Notes under the pieces: generated by a model | Databases searched by the model: none | What the model was told of the DNA's origin: nothing | The model's input: only the letters and a program-made list of their open reading frames with translations | NCBI RefSeq assembly: GCF_900187425.1 | Contig: NZ_FYDJ01000001.1 | Location: 715,730 to 779,729, forward strand | DNA: 64,000 bases | Direction: 5' to 3' | Origin: Pseudomonas sp. Irchel s3h14 | GTDB taxonomy: Bacteria > Pseudomonadota > Gammaproteobacteria > Pseudomonadales > Pseudomonadaceae | In this document: in pieces, positions 50,827-60,676 of the stretch | How the letters are laid out: each line of letters starts with the position of its first letter | How positions within the stretch are numbered: position 1 is the stretch's first letter | Position numbers and translations under genes: made by a program

Positions 50827-51467
50827 CGCGTACCGAAGACCACCATGGTCTTGCCTTTGACGTCCACCAGGTTGCGTTCTTCCAGATCCTTGAGTACGCG
50901 ACCGACCATCTCACGTGAACAACCGACAATCCGCCCAATCTCCTGACGGGTCACCTTGATCTGCATGCCATCCGGGTGAGTCATCGCATCCGGCTGCTTG
51001 CACAGTTCCAGCAGGCAGCGTGCGACGCGGCCGGTAACGTCGAAGAATGCCAGGTCACCCACTTTGCGGGTGGTGTTGCGCAGGCGCTGTGCGATTTGTC
51101 CGCTGAGCACGTAAAGAATGTCTGGATCCTGTTGGGACAGTTCGCGGAATTTCGCGTAACTGATCTCCGCAACTTCGCATTCGATCTTGGCACGCACCCA
51201 GGCGCTGCGTTCCTGTTCCAGGCCAGCCTGTTCGAACAGGCCCAACTCACCGAAAAAGTCTCCGGAGTTCAGGTAGGCAATGATCATTTCGCGGCCGTCG
51301 TCATCCTCGATCAGGATGGTGACCGAACCCTTGATGATGAAGAACAGGGTTTCCGAGCGGTCGCCGGCACAAATGATGTTGCTTTTGGCCGCATAGCGAC
51401 GGCGCTGGCAGTGCATCAACAGTTTGTCGAGGTTCTTGATTTTGGGTGTTGGGGTAATAGCAACCAT
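50823..51467 (-). CDS. vfr: cAMP receptor protein family regulator, Vfr type
   Basis: 214 residues, the length of P. aeruginosa Vfr. The cyclic-nucleotide domain (about 15-130) has [11 protein letters not shown] and [10 protein letters not shown]; a dimer helix leads to the [23 protein letters not shown] (about 170-195). The start [12 protein letters not shown] at 51467 is chosen over a longer frame of poor composition. It is a global cAMP-dependent regulator of virulence and secretion genes in P. aeruginosa; in fluorescens and putida it is usually called Crp. Next to an OsmC gene, as crp is next to yhfA in E. coli. Confidence 0.93.
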   Translation of the reverse strand: MVAITPTPKIKNLDKLLMHCQRRRYAAKSNIICAGDRSETLFFIIKGSVTILIEDDDGREMIIAYLNSGDFFGELGLFEQAGLEQERSAWVRAKIECEVAEISYAKFRELSQQDPDILYVLSGQIAQRLRNTTRKVGDLAFFDVTGRVARCLLELCKQPDAMTHPDGMQIKVTRQEIGRIVGCSREMVGRVLKDLEERNLVDVKGKTMVVFGTR

Positions 51468-51698
51468 GGTTGTATCCCGAAAAGACTTCACGGTGTGTTT
51501 GGTTTTCTTATGAGTCGCTGAGGTTGCTACAAAGCTGGCTATGCGCCAGTGAATTGGCGCCAGCTTAACAGACACTTCCTGCAATATTCGAGAATTTACC
51601 TACAGCGCAGCGGCTTGCGTCGTAGGAAGGCGAGACGCCGTCAATCAAGGCCCCTGTGCTAAGCTGGCGACCCTTTTTTATACAGTGGAGTCTTGGCG

Positions 51699-52121
51699 AT
51701 GAAGGCACGCATCCAATGGGCTGGCGAAGCCATGTTCCTCGGCGAATCCGGCAGCGGTCATGTCGTGGTCATGGACGGTCCGCCCGATGCCGGCGGTCGC
51801 AACCTGGGTGTCCGGCCGATGGAAATGCTCCTGCTGGGTGTTGGCGGTTGCAGCAATTTCGACGTGGTCAGCATCCTCAAGAAGTCCCGTCAGGCCGTTG
51901 AAAGCTGCGAAGCCTTCCTCGAAGCCGAGCGCGCCACCGAAGATCCGAAGGTTTTCACCAAGATCCACATGCACTTTGTGGTCAAGGGCCGAGGCTTGAA
52001 AGAAGCCCAGGTCAAACGCGCCATCGAGCTGTCTGCCGAGAAGTATTGCTCGGCGTCGATCATGCTGGGTGCGGCGGGCGTAGAGATCACACACGACTAC
52101 GAGATCATCGAGCTCGGTTGA
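51699..52121 (+). CDS. OsmC family protein (YhfA-like)
   Basis: 140-residue OsmC/Ohr-fold protein. Two cysteines in the expected places, GVGGCSNFDVV (about 50) and AEKYCSASIML (about 115), suit a peroxidase-type thiol pair. GGAG lies 8 bases before the ATG at 51699. The link with crp/vfr is shared with E. coli yhfA. The substrate is not known; family members reduce organic hydroperoxides. Confidence 0.9.
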   Translation: MKARIQWAGEAMFLGESGSGHVVVMDGPPDAGGRNLGVRPMEMLLLGVGGCSNFDVVSILKKSRQAVESCEAFLEAERATEDPKVFTKIHMHFVVKGRGLKEAQVKRAIELSAEKYCSASIMLGAAGVEITHDYEIIELG

Positions 52122-52147
52122 ATCGACATTCAACTATCATAAAGGCA

Positions 52148-52199
52148 GTGCAGACTGTGGCGATCCCAAGCTGACGTCTGCACAATGCGCCACTTTTTT
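52148..52199 (+). promoter_or_regulatory. pseudoknot-capable hairpins ending in a U-tract, between osmC-like gene and speD
   Basis: GTGCAGAC (52148-52155) pairs with GTCTGCAC (52176-52183), and GTGGCG (52157-52162) with CGCCAC (52188-52193), which runs into TTTTTT (52194-52199). The two pairings interlock, so they form either a pseudoknot or competing states, one of them terminator-like. A further hairpin GGCCTGTC-CGCC-GACAGGCC follows at 52209-52228. It could be the osmC terminator or a speD leader switch. Confidence 0.5.
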
Positions 52200-52359
52200 C
52201 AGGGTAGTGGCCTGTCCGCCGACAGGCCGCGCACCCGAACAGACAACCAGAGTCGCCATTGCGAAGAGGTGTTAACCGTCCTACGCAGGTGTGTCGTTCG
52301 CATCTGACGGGCATGCTTGATCATGCGGCCGGGCCGCAATACATAGAGAGTCTTTAACG

Positions 52360-53154
52360 GTGAAAAGCAAACTCAAGCTCCACGGGTTCAATAACCTGAC
52401 AAAGACCTTGAGCTTCAACATCTATGACATCTGCTACGCGGAAACCCCGCAAGACCAACAGGCTTACGTCGAGTACATCAATAAAGAGTACAACGCGAAG
52501 CGCCTGACGCAGATCCTCACAGAAGTTGTCGATATCATTGGTGCCAACATCCTGAACATAGCCAGTCAGGACTATGAACCCCAGGGCGCCAGTGTCACGA
52601 TTCTGATCTCCGAAGAGCCGGTGACCCCAACCGACAGTCAGATCGAAGAGTCCCCGGGCCCGCTGCCTGAAATTATCCTGGCCCACCTCGACAAGAGCCA
52701 CATCACGGTGCACACCTACCCGGAAATCCATCCGGACGATGGCATCGCGACGTTCCGTGTGGACATTGATGTGTCGACCTGTGGCGTCATTTCACCGCTC
52801 AAGGCGCTCAACTTCCTGATTCACCAGTTCGATTCGGACATCGTGACCGTGGATTATCGCGTGCGCGGCTTCACCCGTGACGTGGAAGGCAAGAAGCACT
52901 TCATCGACCACGAGATCAACTCTATTCAGAACTACCTTTCCGAAGACACCCGCGACGCGTACCAGATGACCGACGTGAACGTGTACCAGGAAAACCTGTT
53001 CCACACCAAAATGCTGCTGAAGAACTTCGAACTCGATAACTACCTGTTCGGCGACGCCACCAGCAACCTGTCTTCTGAGCAGCGTGCTCAGGTGACCGAG
53101 CGTGTGAAACACGAAATGCTGGAAATCTTCTACGCGCGCAACATGCCGAACTAA
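52360..53154 (+). CDS. speD: S-adenosylmethionine decarboxylase proenzyme, class 1
   Basis: 264-residue proenzyme, E. coli type. It self-cleaves before the Ser of [13 protein letters not shown] (about 110) to make the pyruvoyl group; decarboxylated SAM then feeds spermidine synthesis. [16 protein letters not shown] and [22 protein letters not shown] are conserved. It starts with GTG, with GAGAG upstream. The 238-base leader has several hairpins. A REP element follows the stop. Confidence 0.97.
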   Translation: MKSKLKLHGFNNLTKTLSFNIYDICYAETPQDQQAYVEYINKEYNAKRLTQILTEVVDIIGANILNIASQDYEPQGASVTILISEEPVTPTDSQIEESPGPLPEIILAHLDKSHITVHTYPEIHPDDGIATFRVDIDVSTCGVISPLKALNFLIHQFDSDIVTVDYRVRGFTRDVEGKKHFIDHEINSIQNYLSEDTRDAYQMTDVNVYQENLFHTKMLLKNFELDNYLFGDATSNLSSEQRAQVTERVKHEMLEIFYARNMPN

Positions 53155-53156
53155 AT

Positions 53157-53224
53157 TGTAGGAGCAAGGCTTGCCCGCGATTGCGTCCTTGAGATCGCCA
53201 TCGCGGGCAAGCCTTGCTCCTACG
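53157..53224. repeat. REP-type palindrome between speD and coq7
   Basis: TGTAGGAGCAAGGCTTGCCC at the left pairs with its complement ending GCTCCTAC; the inner arms CGCGA/TCGCG pair around the centre. It separates convergent genes. Confidence 0.92.
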
Positions 53225-53237
53225 AACGCCCCTGAGG

Positions 53238-53885
53238 TCAGATCCGGTAAGTACTTTTGGTCATGACCTTGGCCATCAGGCTCATGCCGAACTTCACCGG
53301 TGCCGGAAAGCGGAAACCCCCAGCCTCCAGCGCGCTTTCGGCGTGGTGTTCTTCATCAATGCGCATCTGCTCGAGGATCGCCCGGGACTTTTCGTCCTCG
53401 GCCGGCAGTTGCTCAAGGTGTTCGTTCAGGTGTTTGCAGACCTGATGCTCGGTTGCGGCAACGAAACCCAGGCTGACTTTATCGCTGATCAACCCGGCCA
53501 CCGCACCAATCCCGAACGACATGCCGTAGAACAGCGGATTGAGAATGCTGGTGTGGCTGCCCAACTGTTTTATGCGTTGTTCGCACCAGACCAGGTGGTC
53601 GATTTCTTCTTCGGCGGCATGCTCCATGGCGGCGCGCACTTGCGGCAGCTTGGCGGTCAGGGCCTGACCCTGATACAGCGCCTGGGCACACACTTCGCCG
53701 GTATGGTTGATGCGCATCAGACCGGCGACGTGCCGGGTGTCTTCGTCGCTCATTTGCGCATCCGGCTGCACGATAGCGGGCGAAGGACGGTACGGCTGAC
53801 CACTGAAGGGCAACAAGGTACGCATCGCGGCATCGGCTTGCAGCAGAAGGCGGTCAATCGGCGAGTAGTGACGTTGGGTTGTCAT
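53238..53885 (-). CDS. coq7: ubiquinone biosynthesis hydroxylase Coq7
   Basis: 215-residue di-iron hydroxylase acting on 2-polyprenyl-3-methyl-6-methoxy-1,4-benzoquinol, the next-to-last ubiquinone step. Iron ligands are visible in [30 protein letters not shown] and [13 protein letters not shown]. Pseudomonas uses Coq7 where E. coli has UbiF. Minus strand, flanked by REP elements on both sides. Confidence 0.96.
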   Translation of the reverse strand: MTTQRHYSPIDRLLLQADAAMRTLLPFSGQPYRPSPAIVQPDAQMSDEDTRHVAGLMRINHTGEVCAQALYQGQALTAKLPQVRAAMEHAAEEEIDHLVWCEQRIKQLGSHTSILNPLFYGMSFGIGAVAGLISDKVSLGFVAATEHQVCKHLNEHLEQLPAEDEKSRAILEQMRIDEEHHAESALEAGGFRFPAPVKFGMSLMAKVMTKSTYRI

Positions 53886-53973
53886 GCTGACCTCCGGGAA
53901 GAATCTCGGCGGCCAGTTTAACCCAATCGGCCGGGGAAGGTTTGCGCTGGGTCATTGCGACGCAGGCTTCTTC

Positions 53974-54041
53974 TGTAGGAGCACAGCTTGCTGGCGATGG
54001 CGATTTCAATGACGCCATCGCCAGCAAGCTGTGCTCCTACA
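53974..54041. repeat. REP-type palindrome with near-perfect 29-bp stem
   Basis: TGTAGGAGCACAGCTTGCTG continuing through GCGATGGCG is followed by a 10-base centre and the full complement, ending GCTCCTACA. It is the most regular copy in the window, between coq7 and the HIT gene on the minus strand. Confidence 0.94.
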
Positions 54042-54056
54042 ACGGAGGGTAATGAA

Positions 54057-54395
54057 TCAGCCCGGCGGCCAATGCATCTGGCGCTGACCCAGCACGTGCA
54101 TATGAATGTGATAGACGGTCTGCCCACCCAGTGGATTGCAATTCATGACCACGCGGAAGCCCTCTTCGCAGCCCAGTTCCAGGGCCAGACGCTGGGCGGT
54201 GAACAGAATATGCCCAGCCAATGCCTTGTCGTCCTCGGTCAGGTCGTTAAGCGTGCGCACCGCTTTTTTCGGGATCACCAGAAAATGTACCGGTGCCTGT
54301 GGGGCGATGTCGTGGAAGGCCAGTACCTGGTCGTCCTCGTAAATGATCTTCGCCGGGATTTCCCGGTTGATGATCTTGGTGAACAGAGTATCCAC
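54057..54395 (-). CDS. HIT family hydrolase (HinT-like)
   Basis: 112-residue histidine triad protein. The catalytic HIHMHVLG is near the C-terminus, with HDIAPQAPVHFLVIPKK earlier, as in purine nucleoside phosphoramidases of the HinT group. The GTG start at 54395 (DTLFTKIINREIPA follows) is chosen because GGAG lies 9 bases upstream; longer frames have no family match at the N-terminus. Confidence 0.93.
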   Translation of the reverse strand: MDTLFTKIINREIPAKIIYEDDQVLAFHDIAPQAPVHFLVIPKKAVRTLNDLTEDDKALAGHILFTAQRLALELGCEEGFRVVMNCNPLGGQTVYHIHMHVLGQRQMHWPPG

Positions 54396-54477
54396 AGCTG
54401 TTTTCTCCGTTGTTTGGGCTGGCCTGAGTGTAACCATGGGTTATGCCCGAGCCCAGCCTTTTACCTTGAGGGTGCGA

Positions 54478-55266
54478 TCAGCGCGGGCAGTAAGCCTTGT
54501 TGACCATGCCGGCGATTGTCCGGGTCAGCCAGCGGGAGCCGAGTCGCGGCAGGAAGGCGCGCCAGCGGTTGCGTCGACCCGGAATAATGATGGCGCGATT
54601 TTTCTCCAGAGCCCGCACGGTGTAGAGCGCGACTTCCTCGGGGCTCATCAGCATTTTGCTGTCGATCAGTTTGCCAGCGTCCAATTGCGCGGTGCGGAAA
54701 AACGCCGTTCGGGTAGGGCCGGGGCAGAGCACCGACACTTTGACCGCGCATTTTTTCAGTTCGACGCGCAACCCTTCGGAAAAGTGCAGCACATAAGCCT
54801 TGCTGGCATAATAAGTACTCATCCACGGGCCGGGATGGAACGCCGCCACCGAGGCGACATTCAAAATCTGACCGCCGCCCTGCAGCGCCATACTGTTGCC
54901 GATCGCGTGACACAGGCGAGTGAGTGCGAGGATGTTCAGTTCGATCAGGTCCTGCTCGGTCATCCAGTCCTGAGCCAGGAAAGGACCGCAGGTGCCGACG
55001 CCGGCGCAGTTGACCAGCAAATCGATCTGTCGGTCACCTTCCTCCAGCTCCAGCAGAAAACCGGACAGCCGTAGCGGCTCGCCGAGGTCGCAGGCTCGGA
55101 ACAACACTTCCACGCCAAAGCGTTGAGTCAGTTCAATCGCAATACTTTCCAGCTGATCACGCTGACGGGCCACCAGAATCAGGCTGCGGCCGCGCCGGGC
55201 CAGCGCTTCGGCCATCGCCAGGCCGATGCCGCTGGAAGCGCCAGTGATCAGAGCGTAACGGGTCAT
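54478..55266 (-). CDS. short-chain dehydrogenase/reductase
   Basis: 262-residue classical SDR. NAD(P)-binding TGASSGIG at residues 8-15, NCAGVG, catalytic Ser in VASVAAF and YYASK (Tyr and Lys). The C-terminus is basic. The ATG at 55266 has GGAG 6 bases upstream. Similar to the YqjQ/DltE-type SDRs, but substrate is not inferable. Confidence 0.92.
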   Translation of the reverse strand: MTRYALITGASSGIGLAMAEALARRGRSLILVARQRDQLESIAIELTQRFGVEVLFRACDLGEPLRLSGFLLELEEGDRQIDLLVNCAGVGTCGPFLAQDWMTEQDLIELNILALTRLCHAIGNSMALQGGGQILNVASVAAFHPGPWMSTYYASKAYVLHFSEGLRVELKKCAVKVSVLCPGPTRTAFFRTAQLDAGKLIDSKMLMSPEEVALYTVRALEKNRAIIIPGRRNRWRAFLPRLGSRWLTRTIAGMVNKAYCPR

Positions 55267-55328
55267 GCATTTCTCCATCGCAACAGCTCCGCGCCGGCGA
55301 CGCAGGTGTCACGGACGGGGAGCGCTGT

Positions 55329-56294
55329 TCATTCTTTCGCAGAGTCTACAGGGGGCTGGGCTGCTTCGGCTGCTTCGTCGGCCGAATTTGGCGCTGGCTC
55401 TGCTTCCACGGCGGTTTGATCTTCGATCTCTTCGGTGGTCACGGAGTCACTTTCATAGCTGCTCTGGGTGGCGCTTTCGTATTCGCTCTGGAGGGTAGTA
55501 AGGCCGCCGCTCAGTCCGCCGATGAACAGGATCGCGATAAACACCAGCCACAGTGAAGACAAGACCTTGACCGCGGTGCTATTGGGCGGTGGTGGCGCAC
55601 CGTATTGATTGGCGGTGTTATTACCTGGCGCAATCATCATCACGAACGGAAAGATGCTGCCCACGAACGGCACGAGGGTCAGCAGCCAGAGCCAGCCAGA
55701 CCAGCCGATATCGTGCAGACGCTGGACACTGAACTGAATGCTGACGAACGCGAGCGCCACGACGAGAATAAAGGCCAGCAAGCCACCGAGAATCAGGCCG
55801 GCGGTCGAGTCCGTAGTGATGAGGGCCAAGCCGAAAACAGCAAGCACAGCGCCAACACCAAGGGTCACCAGCGTCAGCGACATCGTCCAGGCCAGGTAAC
55901 GCAAGCGGCCAATGCGGCCGTCGAAGCTGAACGGCTTGAGTGTGGAAAACTCAGGCAAAACTTCGCCAACGGTAGCCCGGGGTGGTGCGTAAGGGGATTC
56001 GGGATCTGCCGCGACGCCAGGGGAGTGTTCATGAACGTTGGACAGGTTCAGCTCGATCGAGGGTTCGGATTCAATCCGGGCATCGATACCGGTTTTTGTC
56101 AGCGCCTGGAGATAAGTTTGCGCATCGACCTGCGACAGGTCGCGTTTGAGTGCAACCGGCCTGCCACTGAACAACCGCTCGATGGCCGTCACATCGCTTT
56201 TGAACAGCTCGGCGAGATTGAGCTTGGCGGTGGTGACGTCAACACCTGGTAGCAGAGCGCCGTCGAACACGATCTTGAAACGGTTTTCGCTCAT
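55329..56294 (-). CDS. DUF805 membrane protein with N-terminal cytosolic domain
   Basis: 321 residues. The N-terminal ~110 residues resemble a PilZ-like or FimV-unrelated soluble segment (VALKRDLSQVDAQTYLQALTKTGI) that I cannot name. The DUF805 part begins SFDGRIGRLRYLAWTMSL (about 120) and has four membrane segments and LHDIGWSGWLWLLTL. The tail is acidic (SYESDSVTTEEIEDQ). The start at 56294 has AGGA 9 bases upstream; the frame continuing to 56525 would overlap the next gene and is rejected. Function unknown. Confidence 0.88.
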   Translation of the reverse strand: MSENRFKIVFDGALLPGVDVTTAKLNLAELFKSDVTAIERLFSGRPVALKRDLSQVDAQTYLQALTKTGIDARIESEPSIELNLSNVHEHSPGVAADPESPYAPPRATVGEVLPEFSTLKPFSFDGRIGRLRYLAWTMSLTLVTLGVGAVLAVFGLALITTDSTAGLILGGLLAFILVVALAFVSIQFSVQRLHDIGWSGWLWLLTLVPFVGSIFPFVMMIAPGNNTANQYGAPPPPNSTAVKVLSSLWLVFIAILFIGGLSGGLTTLQSEYESATQSSYESDSVTTEEIEDQTAVEAEPAPNSADEAAEAAQPPVDSAKE

Positions 56295-56380
56295 TGCGAG
56301 GCATCCTTGTCGCGAATGTTTCAGGGAGTCTTGCTGATGGAGTGTAAGGCCAGTCGGAATGGACTGACCAAGTTTTACAG

Positions 56381-57349
56381 TCAGCGTGGCCAGCGTTTGG
56401 GCAGCGCTGCCGCCAGCTCCAGTGCTTTTCGGTACTCGGTATCGAGGCGAGCGACCAATTGATCGACACTCGGCAGGTCGTCGATCTCGCCGACACCCTG
56501 GCCAGCGGACCAGACGGTTTTCCAAGCTTTGGCTTCATCGCTTACGGGTTTGAGTTTGGAGCCGAAGTTCACCTCACCCTTGCCTTGCAGCGCTTTCATG
56601 TCGAAACCTGCAGCCTCAAGGCTCTGACGCATAAAGCTCGCCGGTACTCCCGACACCGCTGGAGTATGGACGATGTCCGCCGCTCTGGAAGTCAGCAGCA
56701 TCTCTTTATAGGCGTCAGACGCATGACTTTCTGTGGTGCCGATAAATCGCGTACCAAAGTAGGCCAGATCCGCACCGAGCAATTGTGCCGCGAGAATCTC
56801 GTGGCCGTGGTTCAGGCAGCCGGCCAGCAGCAGGGTCTTGTCGAAGAATTGGCGGATCTCGGCAATCAGCGAGAACGGGCTCCAGGTTCCGGCGTGTCCA
56901 CCGGCGCCTGCTGCCACCGCGATCAAACCGTCGACCCCGGCCTCGGCAGCTTTCTCTGCATGGCGACGAGTCGTCACGTCATGGAACACCAGACCGCCAT
57001 AGCTGTGCACTGCATCGACCAGTTCTTTCACGGCGCCGAGGCTGGTGATCACGATCGGCACTTTGTGCTCGATGCAGATATCCAGGTCCGCTTGCAGCCG
57101 CGGGTTGCTGTTGTGGACGATCAGGTTCACCGCATAAGGCGCCGGATTATCCAGTATCGCCAACCCTGCTTCGATCTCTTCCAGCCAGGCCTTGAAGCCA
57201 CTGCTCTCGCGCTGATTCAGTGCGGGAAAGCTGCCCACCACGCCATTACGGCAGCAGGCGAGCACCAGTTGTGGGTTGGAGATCAGGAACATTGGCGCTG
57301 CCACCACCGGCAGACGCAAGCGTTGTTCGAGCAGAGCGGGCAGCGACAT
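56381..57349 (-). CDS. nitronate monooxygenase family flavoprotein
   Basis: 322-residue TIM-barrel FMN enzyme. PVVAAPMFLISNPQLV and GVVGSFPALN at the N-terminus, VAAGAGGHAGTWSPFSLI containing the catalytic His, and GTRFIGTTESHASDAYKE for FMN phosphate binding. Such enzymes oxidise propionate-3-nitronate and related nitronates. It is followed by hemJ upstream on the same strand with a 33-base gap. Confidence 0.93.
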   Translation of the reverse strand: MSLPALLEQRLRLPVVAAPMFLISNPQLVLACCRNGVVGSFPALNQRESSGFKAWLEEIEAGLAILDNPAPYAVNLIVHNSNPRLQADLDICIEHKVPIVITSLGAVKELVDAVHSYGGLVFHDVTTRRHAEKAAEAGVDGLIAVAAGAGGHAGTWSPFSLIAEIRQFFDKTLLLAGCLNHGHEILAAQLLGADLAYFGTRFIGTTESHASDAYKEMLLTSRAADIVHTPAVSGVPASFMRQSLEAAGFDMKALQGKGEVNFGSKLKPVSDEAKAWKTVWSAGQGVGEIDDLPSVDQLVARLDTEYRKALELAAALPKRWPR

Positions 57350-57382
57350 TGGAAGTACCCCGGTGATTTGTGCTTATTGGAG

Positions 57383-57811
57383 TTAGAACGGCCGAACGAT
57401 GACCAGAATTACAATAGCCAGCAATATCAGAACCGGCACTTCATTGAACCAGCGATAAAAGACATGGCTGCGGGTGTTCTCGCCACGGGCAAAACGTTTC
57501 ACCTGGGCGCCGCACATGTGGTGGTAGCCGATCAGGATCACCACCAGGGTCAACTTGGCGTGAATCCACGCACCCTGACTGAATATGCTTGGGTTCAGGC
57601 CGATCAGTGCGATGCCGAAAATCAAGGTGGCGATCATCGCCGGCCCCATGATGCCGCGGTACAGCTTGCGCTCCATGATGCTGAAGCGTTCCTTGCTGAC
57701 GGTGTCTTCGCTTTGGGCGTGATAGACGAACAGGCGCGGCAGGTAGAACAGGCCGGCAAACCAGCAGACCATGCTGACGATGTGAAGCGCTTTGAGCCAC
57801 AGATAAAGCAT
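57383..57811 (-). CDS. hemJ: protoporphyrinogen IX oxidase HemJ
   Basis: 142-residue inner membrane protein with four membrane segments. MLYLWLKALHIVSMVCWFAG with H10, LPRLFVYHA, IHAKLTLVVILIGYHHM and KRFARGENTRSH match the HemJ (UPF0093, CopD-like) family, which oxidises protoporphyrinogen IX to protoporphyrin IX in heme synthesis. Divergent from argC. Confidence 0.92.
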   Translation of the reverse strand: MLYLWLKALHIVSMVCWFAGLFYLPRLFVYHAQSEDTVSKERFSIMERKLYRGIMGPAMIATLIFGIALIGLNPSIFSQGAWIHAKLTLVVILIGYHHMCGAQVKRFARGENTRSHVFYRWFNEVPVLILLAIVILVIVRPF

Positions 57812-57947
57812 TTTTTAGTTATTCCCAGGTTCACGGTAGCCCGAATAGTAGAGGCTTGAGGCTCCGCACGTCACCTTGCCGGTTGTCGCAGGACGATACG
57901 GGCCCTATTATCGACGGCTTTCCAGTGGGTTCGTTGAGGGCAGGTTT

Positions 57948-58982
57948 ATGGTCAAGGTCGGTATCGTCGGCGGCACGGGTTACACCGGTGTCGAACTGCT
58001 GCGTCTGTTGGCGCAACATCCGCAAGCTGAAGTGGCAGTCATCACTTCCCGATCCGAGGCCGGTCTGGCCGTGGCTGATATGTATCCGAACTTGCGCGGT
58101 CATTACGATGGCCTGGCGTTCAGCGTTCCGGACATCAAGACGCTGGGCGCTTGCGACGTTGTGTTCTTCGCCACGCCTCACGGTGTTGCCCATGCGTTGG
58201 CTGGCGAACTGTTGGCGGCCGGGACCAAAGTCATCGACCTGTCGGCGGACTTCCGTCTGCAAGACGCTGATGAGTGGGCCAAGTGGTACGGTCAGCCGCA
58301 CGGCGCGCCGGAACTGCTGGAAGAGGCGGTCTATGGCTTGCCGGAAGTCAATCGCGAGCAAATCAAGCAGGCCCGTTTGATCGCCGTGCCGGGTTGCTAC
58401 CCGACTGCTACGCAATTGGGTTTCCTGCCATTGCTGGAAGCAGGTCTGGCCGATACCACTCGCTTGATTGCTGACTGCAAATCCGGTGTCAGTGGTGCCG
58501 GTCGTGGCGCGTCTGTAGGTTCGCTGTACTCCGAGACGTCGGAAAGCATGAAGGCTTACGCCGTCAAAGGTCACCGTCACTTGCCGGAAATCCGCCAGGG
58601 CCTGCGTCGCGCTGCGGGCAAGGACGTCGGTCTGACGTTTGTTCCGCACCTGACGCCAATGATTCGAGGTATCCACTCGACGCTCTACGCGACGGTCGTG
58701 GATCGCTCCGTGGATCTGCAGGCGCTGTTTGAAAAGCGTTATGCCAACGAACCGTTCGTCGATGTCATGCCTGCCGGCAGCCATCCGGAAACCCGCAGTG
58801 TGCGCGGTGCCAACGTTTGCCGTATTGCCGTGCATCGTCCACAGGATGGTGATCTGGTGGTGGTGTTGTCGGTAATCGACAACCTGGTCAAAGGTGCGTC
58901 GGGGCAGGCGGTGCAGAACCTGAACATCCTGTTTGGTCTGGATGAGCGCTTGGGTCTGTCTCATGCAGGCATGCTGCCGTAA
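57948..58982 (+). CDS. argC: N-acetyl-gamma-glutamyl-phosphate reductase
   Basis: 344-residue NADP-dependent enzyme of arginine synthesis. [17 protein letters not shown] binds the cofactor, and the catalytic Cys lies in [13 protein letters not shown] (about 151); [11 protein letters not shown] and [10 protein letters not shown] are typical. The ATG at 57948 has GAGG 8 bases upstream; the frame from 57876 is longer without support. A strong terminator follows. Confidence 0.97.
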   Translation: MVKVGIVGGTGYTGVELLRLLAQHPQAEVAVITSRSEAGLAVADMYPNLRGHYDGLAFSVPDIKTLGACDVVFFATPHGVAHALAGELLAAGTKVIDLSADFRLQDADEWAKWYGQPHGAPELLEEAVYGLPEVNREQIKQARLIAVPGCYPTATQLGFLPLLEAGLADTTRLIADCKSGVSGAGRGASVGSLYSETSESMKAYAVKGHRHLPEIRQGLRRAAGKDVGLTFVPHLTPMIRGIHSTLYATVVDRSVDLQALFEKRYANEPFVDVMPAGSHPETRSVRGANVCRIAVHRPQDGDLVVVLSVIDNLVKGASGQAVQNLNILFGLDERLGLSHAGMLP

Positions 58983-59001
58983 GGCTTTATCCTGCTCAGC
59001 A

Positions 59002-59028
59002 AAAAGGCCCGTCTGACGGGCCTTTTTG
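59002..59028. terminator. argC intrinsic terminator
   Basis: AAAAAGGCCCG/CGGGCCTTTTT with a 5-base loop, 19 bases after the argC stop. U-tracts on both strands. Confidence 0.95.
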
Positions 59029-59068
59029 CATTCCGGGCTTACGATTGGGTTGATTGATATACCGTAAC

Positions 59069-59103
59069 AATAGTTGACCGATTTTCTAGGAGAAGCGGAT
59101 AAT
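59069..59103 (+). promoter_or_regulatory. erpA promoter with IscR type-1-like site
   Basis: ATAGTTGACC-gatttt-CTAGGAG resembles the IscR type 1 half-site pattern known from E. coli isc promoters. It overlaps a sigma-70 promoter TTGACC (59074-59079), 18 bases, GATAAT (59098-59103). IscR with a [2Fe-2S] cluster would then repress erpA when clusters are plentiful. Confidence 0.5.
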
Positions 59104-59150
59104 GCGCGTCATCACGCATTATGGCGGCGTAACGCCGGGAGATAGTTAGC

Positions 59151-59501
59151 ATGAGCGTCGAATCCTTCACCCCCACGGCTTTGCAATTCACCCACGGTGC
59201 CGCGCACAAGGTGAAGAGCCTGGTCGATGAAGAGGGGAATGATCGCTTGAAGCTGCGCGTATTCGTTACGGGCGGCGGTTGTTCAGGTTTTCAGTACGGC
59301 TTCACCTTCGATGAGGAAGTGGCCGATGACGACACCATTGTCGAGCGCGAAGGGGTGAGTCTGGTCGTTGATCCGATGAGCTTCCAGTACCTGGCAGGTG
59401 CCGAGGTGGATTATCAGGAAGGTCTGGAAGGTTCGCGCTTCGTGATCAAGAATCCGAACGCCAGCACCACGTGTGGCTGCGGCTCTTCGTTCTCGATCTG
59501 A
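59151..59501 (+). CDS. erpA: iron-sulfur cluster insertion protein ErpA
   Basis: 116-residue A-type carrier delivering clusters to targets such as IspG. All three cluster cysteines are present: C44 ([11 protein letters not shown]), C108 and C110 (CGCGSSF at the end). Convergent with anmK. Upstream lies an IscR-like promoter. Confidence 0.97.
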   Translation: MSVESFTPTALQFTHGAAHKVKSLVDEEGNDRLKLRVFVTGGGCSGFQYGFTFDEEVADDDTIVEREGVSLVVDPMSFQYLAGAEVDYQEGLEGSRFVIKNPNASTTCGCGSSFSI

Positions 59502-59581
59502 TCGCAAGTCACCGCATCACCAAGCGCCGCATGGCCTCAGGGCTCTGCGGCGTTTTGCTGTCTGGGATCTGGTATGGATGG

Positions 59582-60676
<1,095 letters not shown>

